Assembly: GCA_016648135.1 (NCBI GenBank)
Contig: JADDOH010023673.1
Span: forward strand, 124,001-188,000
DNA: 64,000 bases
Reading direction: 5' to 3'
From: Agrypnia vestita
Taxonomy: Eukaryota > Arthropoda > Insecta > Trichoptera > Phryganeidae
Below are positions 9,986 to 21,682 of this stretch, piece after piece. The notes below the pieces were generated by a model that was not told where the DNA came from, made no database searches, and saw nothing but the letters and a program-made list of their open reading frames with translations. Both the position numbers and the translations under genes were made by a program. Each line of letters starts with the position of its first letter. Within the stretch, counting starts at the first letter, position 1.

Positions 9986-11507
9986 CTTTTTACTCAGTTA
10001 AAACTAACATTCCGTTCTTTGTGAAATTAAAATAACTGTTCCTATTAGAATCACCTCATTTCTCAATATCTTTCATTTAAAATTTTTAATGCGACTATTG
10101 TATTAATGTATAATAGTAATAATTCGCAAAGCAATATAGATATATTTTAAGATTGCAAATCGATATTAAAAAATAATATTTTATTGCAAGTGACAAAATG
10201 ATCATTGATGCAACAGTTAAACAACTTCCTCGTGCGATTATGCCTCTGTTAAAATTAATATAATAATTTAACATAATATAATATTATTTAGATGACATTA
10301 TGTTATACCATCGTGCCAGAAATTTATGGGCATGTCATACCTCTTTTTGTACTAAATTAAATTTAAAAAAAATCAATAGTTACGGAGGTACGCTACTTTC
10401 TGTTTGCATTTATTTTTTAATATTTCTGTCTTGTCTATCGGTAAACCTTGGATTACCGTGAAAATTAATTTATATATTGAAAATTCGTTTATTTCAATAC
10501 AAGTCAGATAAAATGATAAAAATCTTGCAAAAAGGGTTTTAATTTAATCATTTACGCTGCTAGCCGCGGACCCCCTTGCAAAATTGACTGTCTTCATGCT
10601 GCCGCAGATCCACCATTTTGTAAAATTTAATTTCAAAAAAATTACATTTTGCGCTTTTTGACTTGCCTAATAAAGTTATGAAACTCATTTTTATTGGCAT
10701 GATGCAGTAAATAAAAACAAATCCTAAAAGTACACCTACCTCTTTTTCAATCGGTTACATAGATTTTACCCCATTAATATCTCTTTATTTGTAATGTGGC
10801 CAACAGTTTTAACGTCCAGATCTCGGTTCTATAGAGTTGCACCTTGGAGATTAATGACGTAGCATTTCATTACTTTCCAACAGGTCCTCCAAGAGATTCT
10901 TATTTTTCAGAGAGAAGTCCCCTTTGCTATGTTATTGGACAAATTTTACTTAACTTAGCGTAGTGTAAATGTTTGGCAAACGTTAACATAGCAGAAAATC
11001 ATCTAAATATGTATTATGCGCTTGTTGGTCGCGCGGCCGTCGTATCCTCGAGCCACGTCCACGTCACGCCAGATTGACTCATCCTTCCTCCTGCGCGGCT
11101 GCGCATGTCCGCGGTGTCGGCAGAGCGATTAACGTTATTATGCATTAAGACTTCTTCGCTTCCGCTCGTTAACAGGTTTGCTGCAGGGGCTCACTCACTC
11201 GCCGTGGTGATGGAGTTTTAATGTTCCGTGTAATGTGGAACTACAAAGGCGGTCAAACATCGGATCGGAGGAGCCGCTGACCATTGTCTCTCCTAGAGTA
11301 GATGAAGCCTTTGTTCGTAAGTCGTTTATTATAGTAACAATTCGATTCAGGTTCATCTAAAAACCTTCATTTTAACTGAAAAGTGACTTTTGTCCAGGAC
11401 TCACATTTTTATCTGTCAAAAATCCCGTGATATATAAATCTTGGTTAAGCTATTCAAAGCCCTAGATACGAGTACATTTAGTATAAGAATATTCGATATG
11501 ATAGATT
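9986..11507. other. Unassigned AT-rich DNA with one GC-rich island
   Basis: No gene recognised. About 11020-11300 is sharply richer in G+C and less repetitive than its flanks, without a convincing open frame or splice pattern; it could be conserved regulatory DNA. The rest is AT-rich. Confidence 0.35.
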
Positions 11508-11768
11508 ACGCCAGAAAAATAAAATGATTATCGGCAGGCCATATTGTTCGGAGGAGAGACATTCGTTGGACAAACACCGTAATTCTGTGGTACCCAAGGG
11601 GAATCCGGAGAAGTCAGAAGACCGGCGACGCCGCTAGAGATGGATTGACAAAATCGTCAGGTCTGTCGGAATTACATGGCAGTGAATATCAAAGGACGGA
11701 AAAAATGGGCAATACGGGATGGCTTGTCTTCATCCAGCAATAGTAAATGACTGATAATGATGATTAGG
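11508..11768 (+). pseudogene. RTE-clade LINE, C-terminal fragment of reverse transcriptase ORF
   Basis: Conceptual translation in two frames reads ...SAGHIVRRRDIRWTN.. ..WYPRG, then RRPRR-like, RWIDKIVR, ITWQ and a terminal ACLHPAI/FIQQ stop. This is the order seen at the C-terminus of RTE-type LINE proteins (WAGHIAR..DNRW, WRPR, GRP..RW.DD, W, A..R, WRXLXEAXXQQ). At least one frameshift and internal stops are present. It ends at the tandem TGATGATGATTA that is typical of these tails. It is a 5'-truncated dead copy; the clade is assigned from motif memory. Confidence 0.65.
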
Positions 11769-12880
11769 AACCTCTAAACATCTGTATTAAGACAAAATAT
11801 AAATGTATATTAACAAAAAAGCTAAATAGAAGGAAAGAAGCTCAAAATATACTCTTCACTTATATTATGTTTTTATTCTCATATTCACTTCCACATTATC
11901 ATAATTTTCATTGAAAGTTCAATTTGATTTTATGTATGATGATTGTAAACAATGTGCATACGCCATCATCTATTATCTTATTTTTGGATCATCTCTTGAT
12001 GTAGAGACTATAAACTCATTCACTAAATTCGAGTTTTCTGTATTTGTACTTCGTAAGCCATTTTTGAATAACGGCTTATCGCATTGTTAGTCATTTTCGT
12101 ATATCTTTTGATTTCTCGTTCTCACTCACCCGTATCCCCTATATCCGAAGACCTGGCTTAGATCTTTGATAAACTCTTTAACTGTTGGTGATTTTTTTAC
12201 TGATGATGATGGTGTAAGACATCTTTGTAATTCTGATTTCGATAGTTTACATTATTGCGCGATAAGCTATCACTAATAGTGTATTGTGTATGGATGAATG
12301 CGCCCATTGTCCAAATTGTGAATAATAAATACAATGCACGGCTGATTAGATAATATTGAAATTAGTGCACATAATGATTCAGGTGCGAGACTATTGTATG
12401 CCTCAATCTTGATCAAACATTGTTAAAGATTCTTTCCTTCGATGAAAACATAACCACAAGCTCGTATCGTAAAATATACATTTGTACCGAGAGCAAATAT
12501 TTATCCGTGATTAGATTGTATCAATGAGTATTTTCAGAGTTACAATTGATATGCCATGTAAGTATGCTTCAATAATAGTAACAGAATGAAAATAATAGTC
12601 TAGGCTAATTAGTACATCAAAGTATTTCGATATGCGCGATTTTATTGTGGAGTGGTACATAATTTACTTAATGTAAAATGGAGCAGTATGTTCTGTACGC
12701 TGTTTGATCCGCAATATCTAGGTGGTTGTAAATTTCATATTCGAGGAGTGCTAGATGATATATTCAAAGTAATATTTTCGTTTCGCCTGAAGTATAATCT
12801 TTGGTTACTTAGTCCCAGAGCTAGGCATTGTTCACAACCATATTTCGGTTAAAATGTGATATTTGATTTTTAAATGTCAT
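11769..12880. other. Unassigned AT-rich DNA
   Basis: Nothing recognised. Small open frames (for example 12652-12852) have no similarity that I can name. Confidence 0.4.
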
Positions 12881-13141
12881 CTTCGTCGTAGTCCGCTATA
12901 CACAGTCTTCATTTCTCCACTGCTGGATATAGGCCTCTTCCATAATATGCGTATGAACATTATTCCAAGTGTTATAAGCAACCGCGCAGAGAAGCGGCAG
13001 AGGAAGGATGGAGACAAGCAGCAGAGGTAACAACAACATAAAGTGGTATGAGCTGCAATGGAGACAAGTGGCAGAGGTAACCACAAGACAAAGTGATATG
13101 ATCTGCCATTGTGACAAGTGGAAAACACAAATGGGAAACAA
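12881..13141 (-). repeat. LINE tail with ~50-bp minisatellite, copy 1
   Basis: On the minus strand the lower end encodes EEAYIQQWR, the usual C-terminal end of RTE-type LINE proteins (plus strand reads cactgctggatataggcctc). Upstream of it are about 2.5 tandem units of ~50 bp, each with 'gacaagtggcagaggtaac' on the plus strand. The same arrangement recurs at 15403-15745 with about five units, so the minisatellite travels with this LINE 3' end and varies in copy number. Confidence 0.75.
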
Positions 13142-13144
13142 TAT

Positions 13145-13700
13145 TCTTACCTACTCTTTTTATCCTTCTTCTTCTTCATCTTTTTTAGGCTTGTTGAGCT
13201 TGTTAGCTCTTGGGAGTCGGACTGCCAGCTGTCCCTATCTTTCAGGGGGTCGTCCTGTAGGTCTATTTCCCTAGGGTGCTTGATGACTCGCTACTTTTGC
13301 GGCTTTGGAATCTGTCATTCTGCTCACATGATCCAGAACTTTCTTCTCTGTCGCCCCCATCCACAGCGTCTTTGAATTTGAATATTTTTCGGATCTCCGT
13401 ATTGCGAATCCGATCTCGGAGTGTTATGTCAGCGATATTTCTTAATGTTTTCATCTCGCTGATTCGAAGGAGGTTTTTGGTTATTTACTATCTGCTCGAT
13501 ACCATGAGTCATTGTGGGGTCACGTTTTGTAAATCCACATCTCTTACTCTGGATATTCATGTGTTTATTTTTCCAGACCACATTCTTCAAGCATCCTGAT
13601 ATGACTGCGGCTTTTTGTATTTGCTGTAACACTTCTCCACAGTGGTCCCTGTTGCACTTCACGTTTACTCTTAGGTACTTGAATGCGACGTTGAAAATTA
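13145..13700 (-). pseudogene. RTE-clade LINE reverse transcriptase, 3' fragment
   Basis: On the minus strand two overlapping frames give a broken but recognisable C-terminal part of an RTE-type protein: ..AVISGCLKNVVWKNKHMNIQSK.., ..TYGIE-like.., MKTLRNIADITLRDRIRNTEIRK.. and finally ..DSWQSDSQELTSSTSLKKMKKKK. The block LRDRIRNTEIR is the most diagnostic. Frameshifts lie near 13440 and 13270. It is followed by the minisatellite-bearing tail at 12881-13141, probably part of the same or a sister insertion. Confidence 0.7.
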
Positions 13701-14062
13701 ATTAGGCTAAAAAGACTCGTAAAAAATCTGTACGGTAAATGAATATATTTATGGTCAAATATTTAGATGTGGGTAAAGACGGCGTGTGCGAGGCGAATGA
13801 AGACTATGAATATTCGGTAACATTCGTAAGTAGAAATCACACACAGACTACTTAGGGATGCGCGCCTCGTCGCGTTCCGGATGTACCGAGGCAGGTCTAC
13901 CTGTGCGGACCTGACCGTCCAATCGATCAATCCGAGATTCCTCACATTCCTGTCGGACTATTCGGACAGTATAATGCCTGTCGCGTCATGGTATTGCGTT
14001 GCGTTTGTAAAACCTGATATCCTGGGCAGTGTGTAAAGATGTCCAGTTTCGACACTATTCTA
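13701..14062. other. Unassigned DNA
   Basis: No gene recognised; a moderately GC-rich patch at 13850-13935 has no defensible coding frame. Confidence 0.4.
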
Positions 14063-14110
14063 AGCTAAAGATATTTATTTATCATGATTGATAAATAAAT
14101 ATCTTTAGCT
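14063..14110. repeat. Perfect hairpin, 22-bp arms, 4-base loop
   Basis: AGCTAAAGATATTTATTTATC at 14063 is exactly complementary to the segment ending at 14110, with TGAT in the middle. It is the longest perfect short-loop hairpin I noticed outside the PLE repeats. It is AT-rich, so it could be a palindromic MITE remnant; no target duplication is clear. Confidence 0.85.
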
Positions 14111-14263
14111 TTCACCTTTTCTTACGATTTGACTTACTTTCGTTCTTCCGACAATGATCTATTTGATTTTCATAACTTCCTTATACTTCCTTCATTGATT
14201 TTTAAAATACCTTAAGTATAATCTTCAACTTTGTGATTACTGGGATATTATGCCGTGTTGTTA

Positions 14264-14316
14264 CGACCTTTCGGGCCGACGTTTCGGATTCCATTGCAGG
14301 GTCCATCATCAGGGCT
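14264..14316 (-). ncRNA. Hammerhead ribozyme motif, ACGT stem III type
   Basis: On the minus strand: GCC (stem I), CTGATGA (14312-14306), a ~20-base stem II region beginning TGGA and ending TCC, then GAAACGTC (14285-14278) and GGCCC. GCC and GGC can pair as stem I. The stem III palindrome is ACGT with a GUC cleavage triplet. This is the GATGA...CGAAACGTCGG signature common in arthropod PLE terminal repeats. Stem II pairing in this copy is weak (about 3 bp), so activity is uncertain. Confidence 0.65.
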
Positions 14317-15402
14317 GATGTGATCACATAATACCCCAATAAACACAAACTTGAAGATTCTGAGTGGCCGTGAAAACCTAAGAACATTCTTAACCTTAAC
14401 TATAAATTCACTCAAATATCGTTACTAGGTCAGGTAAGATGTAAATAAAATTAGGTCATTGTTAGGTGGAATTAACAAAATCCAATAGATTATCCCCAAG
14501 ACTACATTACAAGAATTTTTTTAATGCTGAGGTTGTGTATCAGAATGTGCGTCATGTAAAATTATTTGTTTCGGAAAAAAGTATTTTACGATCAATAATT
14601 ACTTTCAATAATATCTAAGGAAATCGCAAAATGCTAGCAGAAATCTACGTAGATTTTATAGCTGAAATATTAAATCTTCAATCATTTGAATTAAAGATAT
14701 TTATTTAATTTCTATTGAATTATTTGCGGTTTCTAGAACCAGATTGTCTTTTTTTGTATGTAGTTATTGTTTTATTGTAGTTAAATCGTGTAAGTATAAC
14801 GTAAAATGACATAAAAACTATTCTCCGACAAAAACCGAGTCTAAAGTATGGGATAAAATAAAATAATTCATTAGGTAAACAGAACGATGAAATTTATATG
14901 AGAAGGTATTTGTACAAGACATTTTTCGTGATGAAAAAAATGCTGAAGTATCATTAAATCGAACAACTGTTTCACATCTTACCTTAATTTTATAATGATT
15001 TCTAGAAAGATAGTATTTTCTATGTAATTTAAACAAACCCCTTTGATTTAATGCTCGATTAAAAGTGGAGTGGTGTTTATAAAATCATCAAACAGTATTT
15101 GACAGAAAGGGACGCAGTAAGTAAGCTATATATATCGTAGGGGAGTTCGATAGACTATCTCGTTCTTGGATGTCAAATATTGGCTTTCTCGTGTCTCAGT
15201 ATAAAATATTAGTTTACAGATATAAAAGAGAGAAACCGTTATTAAGTCACATAGTAGAAAAACGTCAGATAATAAATCCTTGTATCCACATTTAATATAT
15301 TAGATCTCTTGAATCTATAAATTATACCTTACAGAATAAATAAATGTAAAAGGAAGTAGAGTAAAATAAAGATGAATATATAATATATCTTCTTCTTCTT
15401 AT
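14317..15402. other. Unassigned AT-rich DNA
   Basis: Nothing recognised beyond AT-rich sequence. Confidence 0.4.
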
Positions 15403-15745
15403 TCAGTATTCATCTCTCCACTGCTGGATATAGGCCTCTTCCATAATATGCGTATGTACATTATTCCAAGTGATATAAGCAACCACACAGAGAAGCGGCA
15501 GAGGAAGGTCGGAGACAAGCAGTATGGGTAAGAACAACATAAAGTGGTATGAGCTGCAGTGGAGACAAGTGACAGAGGTAACCACAAGACAAAGTGATAT
15601 GATCTGCCATTGTGACAAGTGGCAGAGGTAACTACAAAACAAAATAGCATGAGCTGCCACGAGAAGACAAGTGGCAGAGGTTACCATAAAAATAAGTAGG
15701 ATGAGCAGTCACGGAGACAAGCAGTAGAGGTAACCACGAAAAGAG
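15403..15745 (-). repeat. LINE tail with ~50-bp minisatellite, copy 2
   Basis: Nearly identical over its first ~200 bp to 12881-13110. The minus strand again ends in EEAYIQQWRDE near 15403-15440. The minisatellite has about five ~50-bp units, each with the core gacaagtggcagaggta, running to about 15745; later units are progressively diverged. The hydrophobic minus-strand open frames here are by-products of the repeat and not genes. Confidence 0.75.
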
Positions 15746-15836
15746 ATACATGTGTTGGATAAAAATCAAATGCCCAAGAAGAGCAAAAACTTGTATGAAA
15801 CTCAAAATAATATTTTCTTCTTCTTCAAAAGTAGCA

Positions 15837-15960
15837 AATTTATTTTGTGGTAACATAATAATATTCCTGATGAAGAAGCCATTGGCTTTGAAACATGTTG
15901 ATTTTTTTCAATAAATAAGTGGTTTAAACAAAGTTAATTTATATTAATCAAAATAATATA
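15837..15960 (+). repeat. PLE-like repeat with hammerhead
   Basis: Begins with the ttttgtggtaacataataatatt segment shared with 4262-4310, then carries the hammerhead core listed separately, then the tail tttttttcaataaataagtgg and taaacaaagttaattt shared with 4389-4435, with the flanks of mariner copy 3 (39854-39867 and 41153-41175) and in part with 35990-36000. Confidence 0.7.
15867..15900 (+). ncRNA. Hammerhead ribozyme motif, ACATGT stem III type
   Basis: CTGATGA (15867-15873), one A, stem II GAAGCC/GGCTTT with loop ATT (six pairs including one G-U), GAA (15890-15892), the palindrome ACATGT (15893-15898) and T (GUU cleavage triplet). The upstream stem I strand is attc and the downstream strand gatt, so stem I is poor in this copy. 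Confidence 0.7.
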
Positions 15961-16654
15961 GTTTACCATTTAACAACTTTCGGGGCGGTTTATGTCTTAG
16001 TTAAATATACTAATGTAATGTCTGACGTACTTTCGAGGCCTCGATGACAAGGGCATTCGTCGGCAGCACTTGGTCAATAAAGCCGTTTGTGTCTCAAGAT
16101 TCAAAATAAAACTTTAAAATAGCTGACAGCTGTGCATCCCAAAAGTTGAAAAAAAAAGAACACCGATGCTCACTCACCCACGGTCTGCAATGCAATATGT
16201 GTCAACATTATTATATTTATAATATACCGCGATGCAACGTTTTTCGCAAAATATAGGTACTACAGAACGGACGAAACATTTATTTGAACCTTTCGTTTTT
16301 TCGGATCATTATTTGCTATATTCTATACTACTCCTCTTATTGTTGTCTAATACCCCTGGAGTGTCCTGGACAAGCCCCGCCATTATTTCCTGCTTCCGAT
16401 CCACGGGTACTTTCCTACCAATAGCACCCCCTCCCGACGGTTACACGTCCCCAATTATTTATGGGTTTTGCCCTAGTATTATTATTGCCGACAGCAAGAG
16501 ACTGATGAAACAATATGAAAAACGTACACCCTAACATTATTTTCTTTCTAGGATAAAGCGTCTGAGATTTTTCCAAGATTTCTTGCTAAAGAAGGAAATG
16601 TATTCGTACTTTAATATTTATTAATTAATAATTTTGCCATGAAAATAAATATAT
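15961..16654. other. Unassigned DNA
   Basis: About 16029-16075 has a GACGAA...CTCGAAAG arrangement on the minus strand that may be a further decayed hammerhead repeat. The plus-strand open frame 16232-16534 has no similarity that I recognise. Confidence 0.35.
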
Positions 16655-16710
16655 ATATATATAATAAATTTGTATATACATATTACGTATATATATATAT
16701 ATATATATAA
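16655..16710. repeat. (TA)n microsatellite
   Basis: Two runs of alternating T and A separated by an imperfect segment around tacatattacg. Confidence 0.9.
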
Positions 16711-16999
16711 ACTAAATTATCCTACATATACACCATACTATACCTAACAGTTTTTTTTAGTGGTGGCCGACAGAATAATATATTTTTATATTAATGTCCA
16801 TCATTACTTGCGCCTCAAATTTCAAATGCGAATAGTCAAATACTATTTGTTCTCAATATTATTTAATGAAATGTAATTTTTTTTTTTTTGTTTTATTGTT
16901 TATTAATCAATCATCAAACATAATAATTTCGTTGTCTATCTGTCTATCCTTCCGTCAGTCTGTCTGTTGTAAAGTCCGTAAATTGCTGGAATAAAAACA

Positions 17000-17063
17000 T
17001 TAGAGTGGGACACGCAATCAGTCATTCAAACATTAAAATAATTAGAGTGGGACACGCAATCAG
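17000..17063 (+). repeat. Tandem duplication, period 42 bp
   Basis: TTAGAGTGGGACACGCAATC occurs at 17000 and again at 17042, each followed by AG. It lies just inside the Helitron-like 3' end at 17141. Confidence 0.85.
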
Positions 17064-17114
17064 CGCGCGGCACATGCGGCGCGGTCACGCAAGGCGAGTC
17101 GTTATTATTATTTC

Positions 17115-17141
17115 CCGTGATTTCTCATGGTGTACGGCTAG
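17115..17141 (+). mobile_element. Helitron-like 3' terminus
   Basis: A 6-bp hairpin CCGTGA/TCATGG (one G-T pair) with loop TTTC is followed after exactly 7 bases (tgtacgg) by CTAG and then host T. Helitrons end in a short hairpin a few bases upstream of CTRR and insert between A and T. The same spacing occurs at 58412-58438, and the same tgtacggCTAGTAT at 26530-26542. The 5' end was not found. Confidence 0.6.
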
Positions 17142-18316
17142 TATTTATATAATTTTTAAAGACGTCTTGGAAAATTGTACATATTACATGATACGTCTCA
17201 TATTAAGAATATATTACTTAAGTATACTCAGTAAAAATACTCTACAATATTGGGAACCTACATAATACACCTACATAAAACTTATCACAATGTTACACAG
17301 TTCATGTAATATTTTTCAAATATTTATTTGTCCCTTTTAATATTTTTAGTCTGTCAGGTAGATCTTTAAATAGTTTTGTAATTACGTAGGTACTGTTTGG
17401 TCCGATCTCCGTTAAAGTTATTCGTTTTTTTTATTTCTTGTTTTCAAGTCGATATTTGTCGTGTCGTATATCTATCTGTGTTGTTTTTTGTGTTTTAAAT
17501 GTCTCCTTCGCGAATTTTTCCAGTATTTTTAATTAAGTTGTCTTTGTATCGGTAAAATTAAACACCTCTTAAATATATTGTCAGGAAGTTATTTTTTCTG
17601 TTTTATTATTATTGTTCCGGACGGGAACGCGCAAAAATATAGGGTGATTCCACCGCCTTACGGTCAGGTCAACCTGATGGCACCGATATCGCAGATTCTC
17701 AGACGAAAGCGAGATCGTATAAAAATTCGCTGAGAATCTTAGAGCGGTCCAAAGGATGAAGCAGGAGTCGAGTAGAGAAGAAGAAAAAGTCGCAAGTAGA
17801 TCTGGAGGTGAACGCAGGAGCAGAAGTGAATTCTGGGTTCCTGCGCCACGTAATTTATTTCATCAAAAAATCAGGGCCCGCACGCCCAGGCGCATTTTCA
17901 ACGACCAGTCAGAGGTCGGCATTTCGGAAACCGACGACACCGACCTCTGTCTGACGGCGGGATCACTACTCATAATTCGAGTCGCAGCTCTATGAGCAGT
18001 GGTCCCGTATTCAAAATATTAATAAACATGTAACTAAACATTCTACTATAGTTATAACATACTATTTTTACACATTTATATTTTATCTTTCTTTTGTTTC
18101 AATAACAAATGTCTCTCAGGTTCATCCTTCATGGAGATAATCGGTAAAAAGGGGGCCAGACTCGCCAAGCTGGGTGCAATAATTTCGTATATTTGGTCTC
18201 TCTGGCGAGCCTGGCTACACAAATTCAATATTTTTTCTACATAAAATTATGTAAAGCCATATACAAGTGATTGCGAACAAAATCATATTAATTTTTACAT
18301 TTTATAATTTTTGTAT
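17142..18316. other. Unassigned region
   Basis: About 17610-18000 is GC-richer than average and contains a 79-codon plus frame (17756-17995, MKQESSREEEKV...) with charged N-terminal half; I do not recognise it and it may belong to a retroelement leader. The remainder is AT-rich. Confidence 0.3.
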
Positions 18317-18432
18317 AAAAATGGCGACTTCGGCACGGTACCGATGTCGCAAGAGGGTACTGAATTGTGTTTGATAAAAATGGCGACTTTGGCACGGTAC
18401 CGATAAAATGGCGACTTCGGCACGGTACTGAT
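18317..18432. repeat. Triplicated 28-bp motif
   Basis: AAAATGGCGACTTCGGCACG followed by gtaccgat occurs at about 18319, 18377 and 18405 with one or two changes each; the last two are directly adjacent. The longer surrounding unit (to 'gtcgc.agagggta') is present in the first and third. Confidence 0.85.
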
Positions 18433-20143
18433 GTCGCTAGAGGGTAAAACCGATGCCCCCGGACTGTGGCGATACCGTACTGCAGTCGCCCAATATTACG
18501 ATTTGGGAAGATTAAAATCTTTTTCAAGAATCAAATCATGCCGCCGCGATTTCTTCTTACATCGCTTACAACATACACAAAAACATTTTTAACAACAAAA
18601 TTAATCCGATAACGACCTCCCAGTGATGTCAAAAATAAACTTTAAAAAACATACATACAAAAATTACAATAAATAACTTCGGTTATTTTTAATAAAAAAT
18701 GCGTCGAGCGCGCTAGGCATACCCAAAGGGTTTTATTTATTCTTGCCCATCTGCGCGCTCGCGCTCACAATTCATGTGATAAAAAATGCAATAATTAATT
18801 CTAAAAAATCAAAATACAAAAAAATCACTTTTTTTTTCTTTAATAAAATGTTCATCAGTGCCAACATTTGGAGATTGGTAAAAAAGGCCCGATTAAGGGC
18901 CACCGGTTTTTTCTTGTCCGACACAATTATTATAAATAGAGATGTGAACACGCAATTATTACACGAAGAAGCTACTCAGCTTTTTTATTTGCGATAGTTT
19001 TAATTCTATTTGATTGAAGTTGTTTTGTTTTGTCTAAATTTGTTTGAAACATTATTCATAATTTATAATCGGGTCTACCACACTACTGTATAAAAAATAA
19101 TCGTATGAGTAAGGACACATATCGAAGAAGTAAAAAGGCTTGAAACATGAAATATTTGTTACGTTTCTCTACAGAAAATTGTTTAAAATAACACGGATGT
19201 TGTTGTTCTGATTAAAAATAGGTATTTAAAGCAATATTTATCTGAAAACATTGATATATAGAACATGCAATTATATCCACAGAAGTATTAGATCTTAATG
19301 TTCAGAGAAAGTTTTATTAAAAAAATATTTTATTGAGAAAATATCTATTGAAAAAAAACTTACCCCCTCGACTGTTGACATATCACCAATCACCGTCCGA
19401 TAACCCTATCGCATGTAAACTAGCTTAAGAAAAAGGGTTATCACCGTTTTAATGTTACACCGTGTTTACACGTTTAGAACCTGTACACAAAATTTTTGTG
19501 GATAAAGATTATTTTTAATTATTCACGAATCCTTAAAATTTTCAAAAAAAATTATTTCTCGGACACACATTATAGTCACTGGCGTAGCTACCTTCCGGGG
19601 ATCCTGGCCAATCGCCCGTGGCCCGGGATTGCTGAACAAGATCACAAAGCATAATTAAAAAAGAATCATCACTTTTATCACATTTATTGTTGATGAATTG
19701 CCCAAGGGTAACATTGACATGTTTCATTATTTGTTACCAATTAATAATTTTTTTAATAAGTCTGCGTGTACATTTTGAAATGTGGTTTTTACGGAGATAT
19801 AGGGTGAGTTTGTTTTTTTCGTTAACTGTATGAAGAAAAAATATGCAATTGAAAGTTTTATTAATGCTTAATATGGAAAAAATATGTCCTTAAATACGAG
19901 GATGGAATTGTCATATTGGAAATTGAAAACTTTAATTAATTAAAGTTTCTTATAGCTACTAACGAGCAATAATTATAATAAAGTTTATAGAGTTTAGATT
20001 ACCGTTCCGGAAATCATTACTACTGTAATAAAAAAGTATAGGTTTAATATAATTTTTTTAACAATTTTCTTACAAATTCAAACGTTTGTCGTCCAATGTC
20101 GCCCTCCTCCTCGGTCGTATTGCATTGATATTTACAACGGAAC
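18433..20143. other. Unassigned AT-rich DNA with one repeat terminus
   Basis: At 19577-19590 CACTGGCGTAGCTA matches 21154-21167 and, inverted, 23146-23159. No gene recognised elsewhere. Confidence 0.35.
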
Positions 20144-20330
20144 TAACTAACTAACCATCACACCGCTTCTTCGCAGGGGTAGGCATAGACGATAGAACGC
20201 CACACTTATTTATCCTGGCACACAAATTTTGCTTCGGATACAGTCATACATTTTCTCATGGATGCCCTACGGATGTTGAGGCTTTTAACAGGGCCTTCGT
20301 CAATGGATAGTTTCTGTTAATATATGAGAA
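20144..20330. repeat. Dispersed repeat shared with 39.45 kb, possible hammerhead relic
   Basis: aactaactaaccatca..ccg, cgcaggggtaggca, gaacgccacac, atcctggcacac and ttttgcttcgg appear in the same order here and at 39452-39565. This repeat ends here with a minus-strand TTGACGAAGGCCCTG..AAAGCCTCAAC that looks like a hammerhead box whose GAAAC has mutated. Confidence 0.6.
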
Positions 20331-21152
20331 CTTGGACGTGTATTATTTCCATGAAAAGATTTATAAGTGATTCACAATAAAATATTCGACACTTATTTCA
20401 TATATTGAGAGACACGAATAATGTAACGAGGCACAATTGACAAGATTTCGAGTGTACTGCTTAAGCAGTTGAGATACGCGAATGAACGAGTGGAGATTGT
20501 TGATCTTAATGAAAACACCGTCATCTAAGAAAGTCCTGGCGCGATGAATAAAACTAGATTAAAAAATTGTCTTGTTACTTTATTTTCAAGACTCAAGTCA
20601 ACAGTAGACAAAAAATGTGCATGTAAAGATGTATTAAGTCAGTTTTTTGTGATTATGATGATGACAAATGAGTATGGTGTTCTATATTTAGCTCACGCCG
20701 TGTGTTGCTTAGTAAGTAAGTGTAAGAATATAAAATGAACAGTAAATGTAAATATTCGATTCTATTTCTTCTACCACTCAGTCCTGTGAGTGGTGATGGG
20801 TAAATGATAAGTGTCACGTGTCAGCGGCCGTCAGATGGCGATGTGGTGAACACTGAAGTGCCGATGATGGGCCGGAATGTAGAAACGCAGGTTGCGCTAT
20901 ATTTAGAATTACCCAAGGAAAAATGGTATGCCGGGAAATGTATCAAGTGGACTCTGACAGAAGAAACGAATATTAATGTCGCGTCGTGAAACATGTGTAC
21001 GTCTGTTTATTTTTCATTACAATTTCTTTCCTAAGCTCGAAGTGAGATAAATTAATGATTTTCTATTTCAAATTTACCGTAGTCGAATTTTCGATACTTG
21101 TCTCATTATTCACTTTGAAGGATTAATTTAAAATCTCGCCGTCCGGCGGATG
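20331..21152. other. Unassigned region with an odd 61-codon frame
   Basis: The plus frame 20804-20989 (ISVTCQRPSDGDVVNTEVP..., ending KWTLTEETNINVAS) has a more protein-like composition than its neighbours, but I cannot name a family and see no matching exon next to it. The rest is AT-rich. Confidence 0.3.
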
Positions 21153-21682
21153 CCAGTGGCGTAGCTACCGCCCGGGCAGCCTGGACACCTCTATCGCTAG
21201 AATTATTCGAGGGAATCGCTAAAAATCGCTGTAATTACAGCATAGGTTTAACCGCTTTAAATACCACGAGCTTATTAATACGCCCCTATTGACCTTACAG
21301 AACCGATATGATTTTTAATGTGATGTTGAACTGAAAAACTCTACTGTTTTTGGACTAAAGTTTTCCGTCTTATATATAATTATATAGTTGTCTGTCTATA
21401 GATATTTCAAGTCAAACCAATATCCTTTTTGATATATCTAACAATATCCTTTGTGATATCTCCAAAACAAATATACCAAATATCGCAGTTAGAAGATTAA
21501 AACTCTACGTTATAAATTAACGAGTAGGTACCTATATGTTAAATATTAATATTAAATTGTTTCGTAGCACCATCAACGAGTAGTATTGAATAATCTTTGA
21601 ACGTCCAGATACATAATCCAATTTTAGTATTGCAGTAGCAACTGCTATTTTTACATTACGGACGTAATAAAATAAGATAAAA

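Noticed and set aside
12877..13141. Hydrophobic proteins on the minus strand here and at 15399-15687
   Set aside because: They are translations of the ~50-bp minisatellite; the two copies differ in unit number without regard to frame function.
16029..16075. Further hammerhead ribozyme on the minus strand
   Set aside because: GACGAA and CTCGAAAG boxes are present, but the cleavage triplet and stem III palindrome are not convincing.
20270..20310. Hammerhead ribozyme on the minus strand
   Set aside because: TTGACGAAGG..GCCTC is suggestive but the obligatory GAAA reads CAAC; noted only as a relic within a dispersed repeat.
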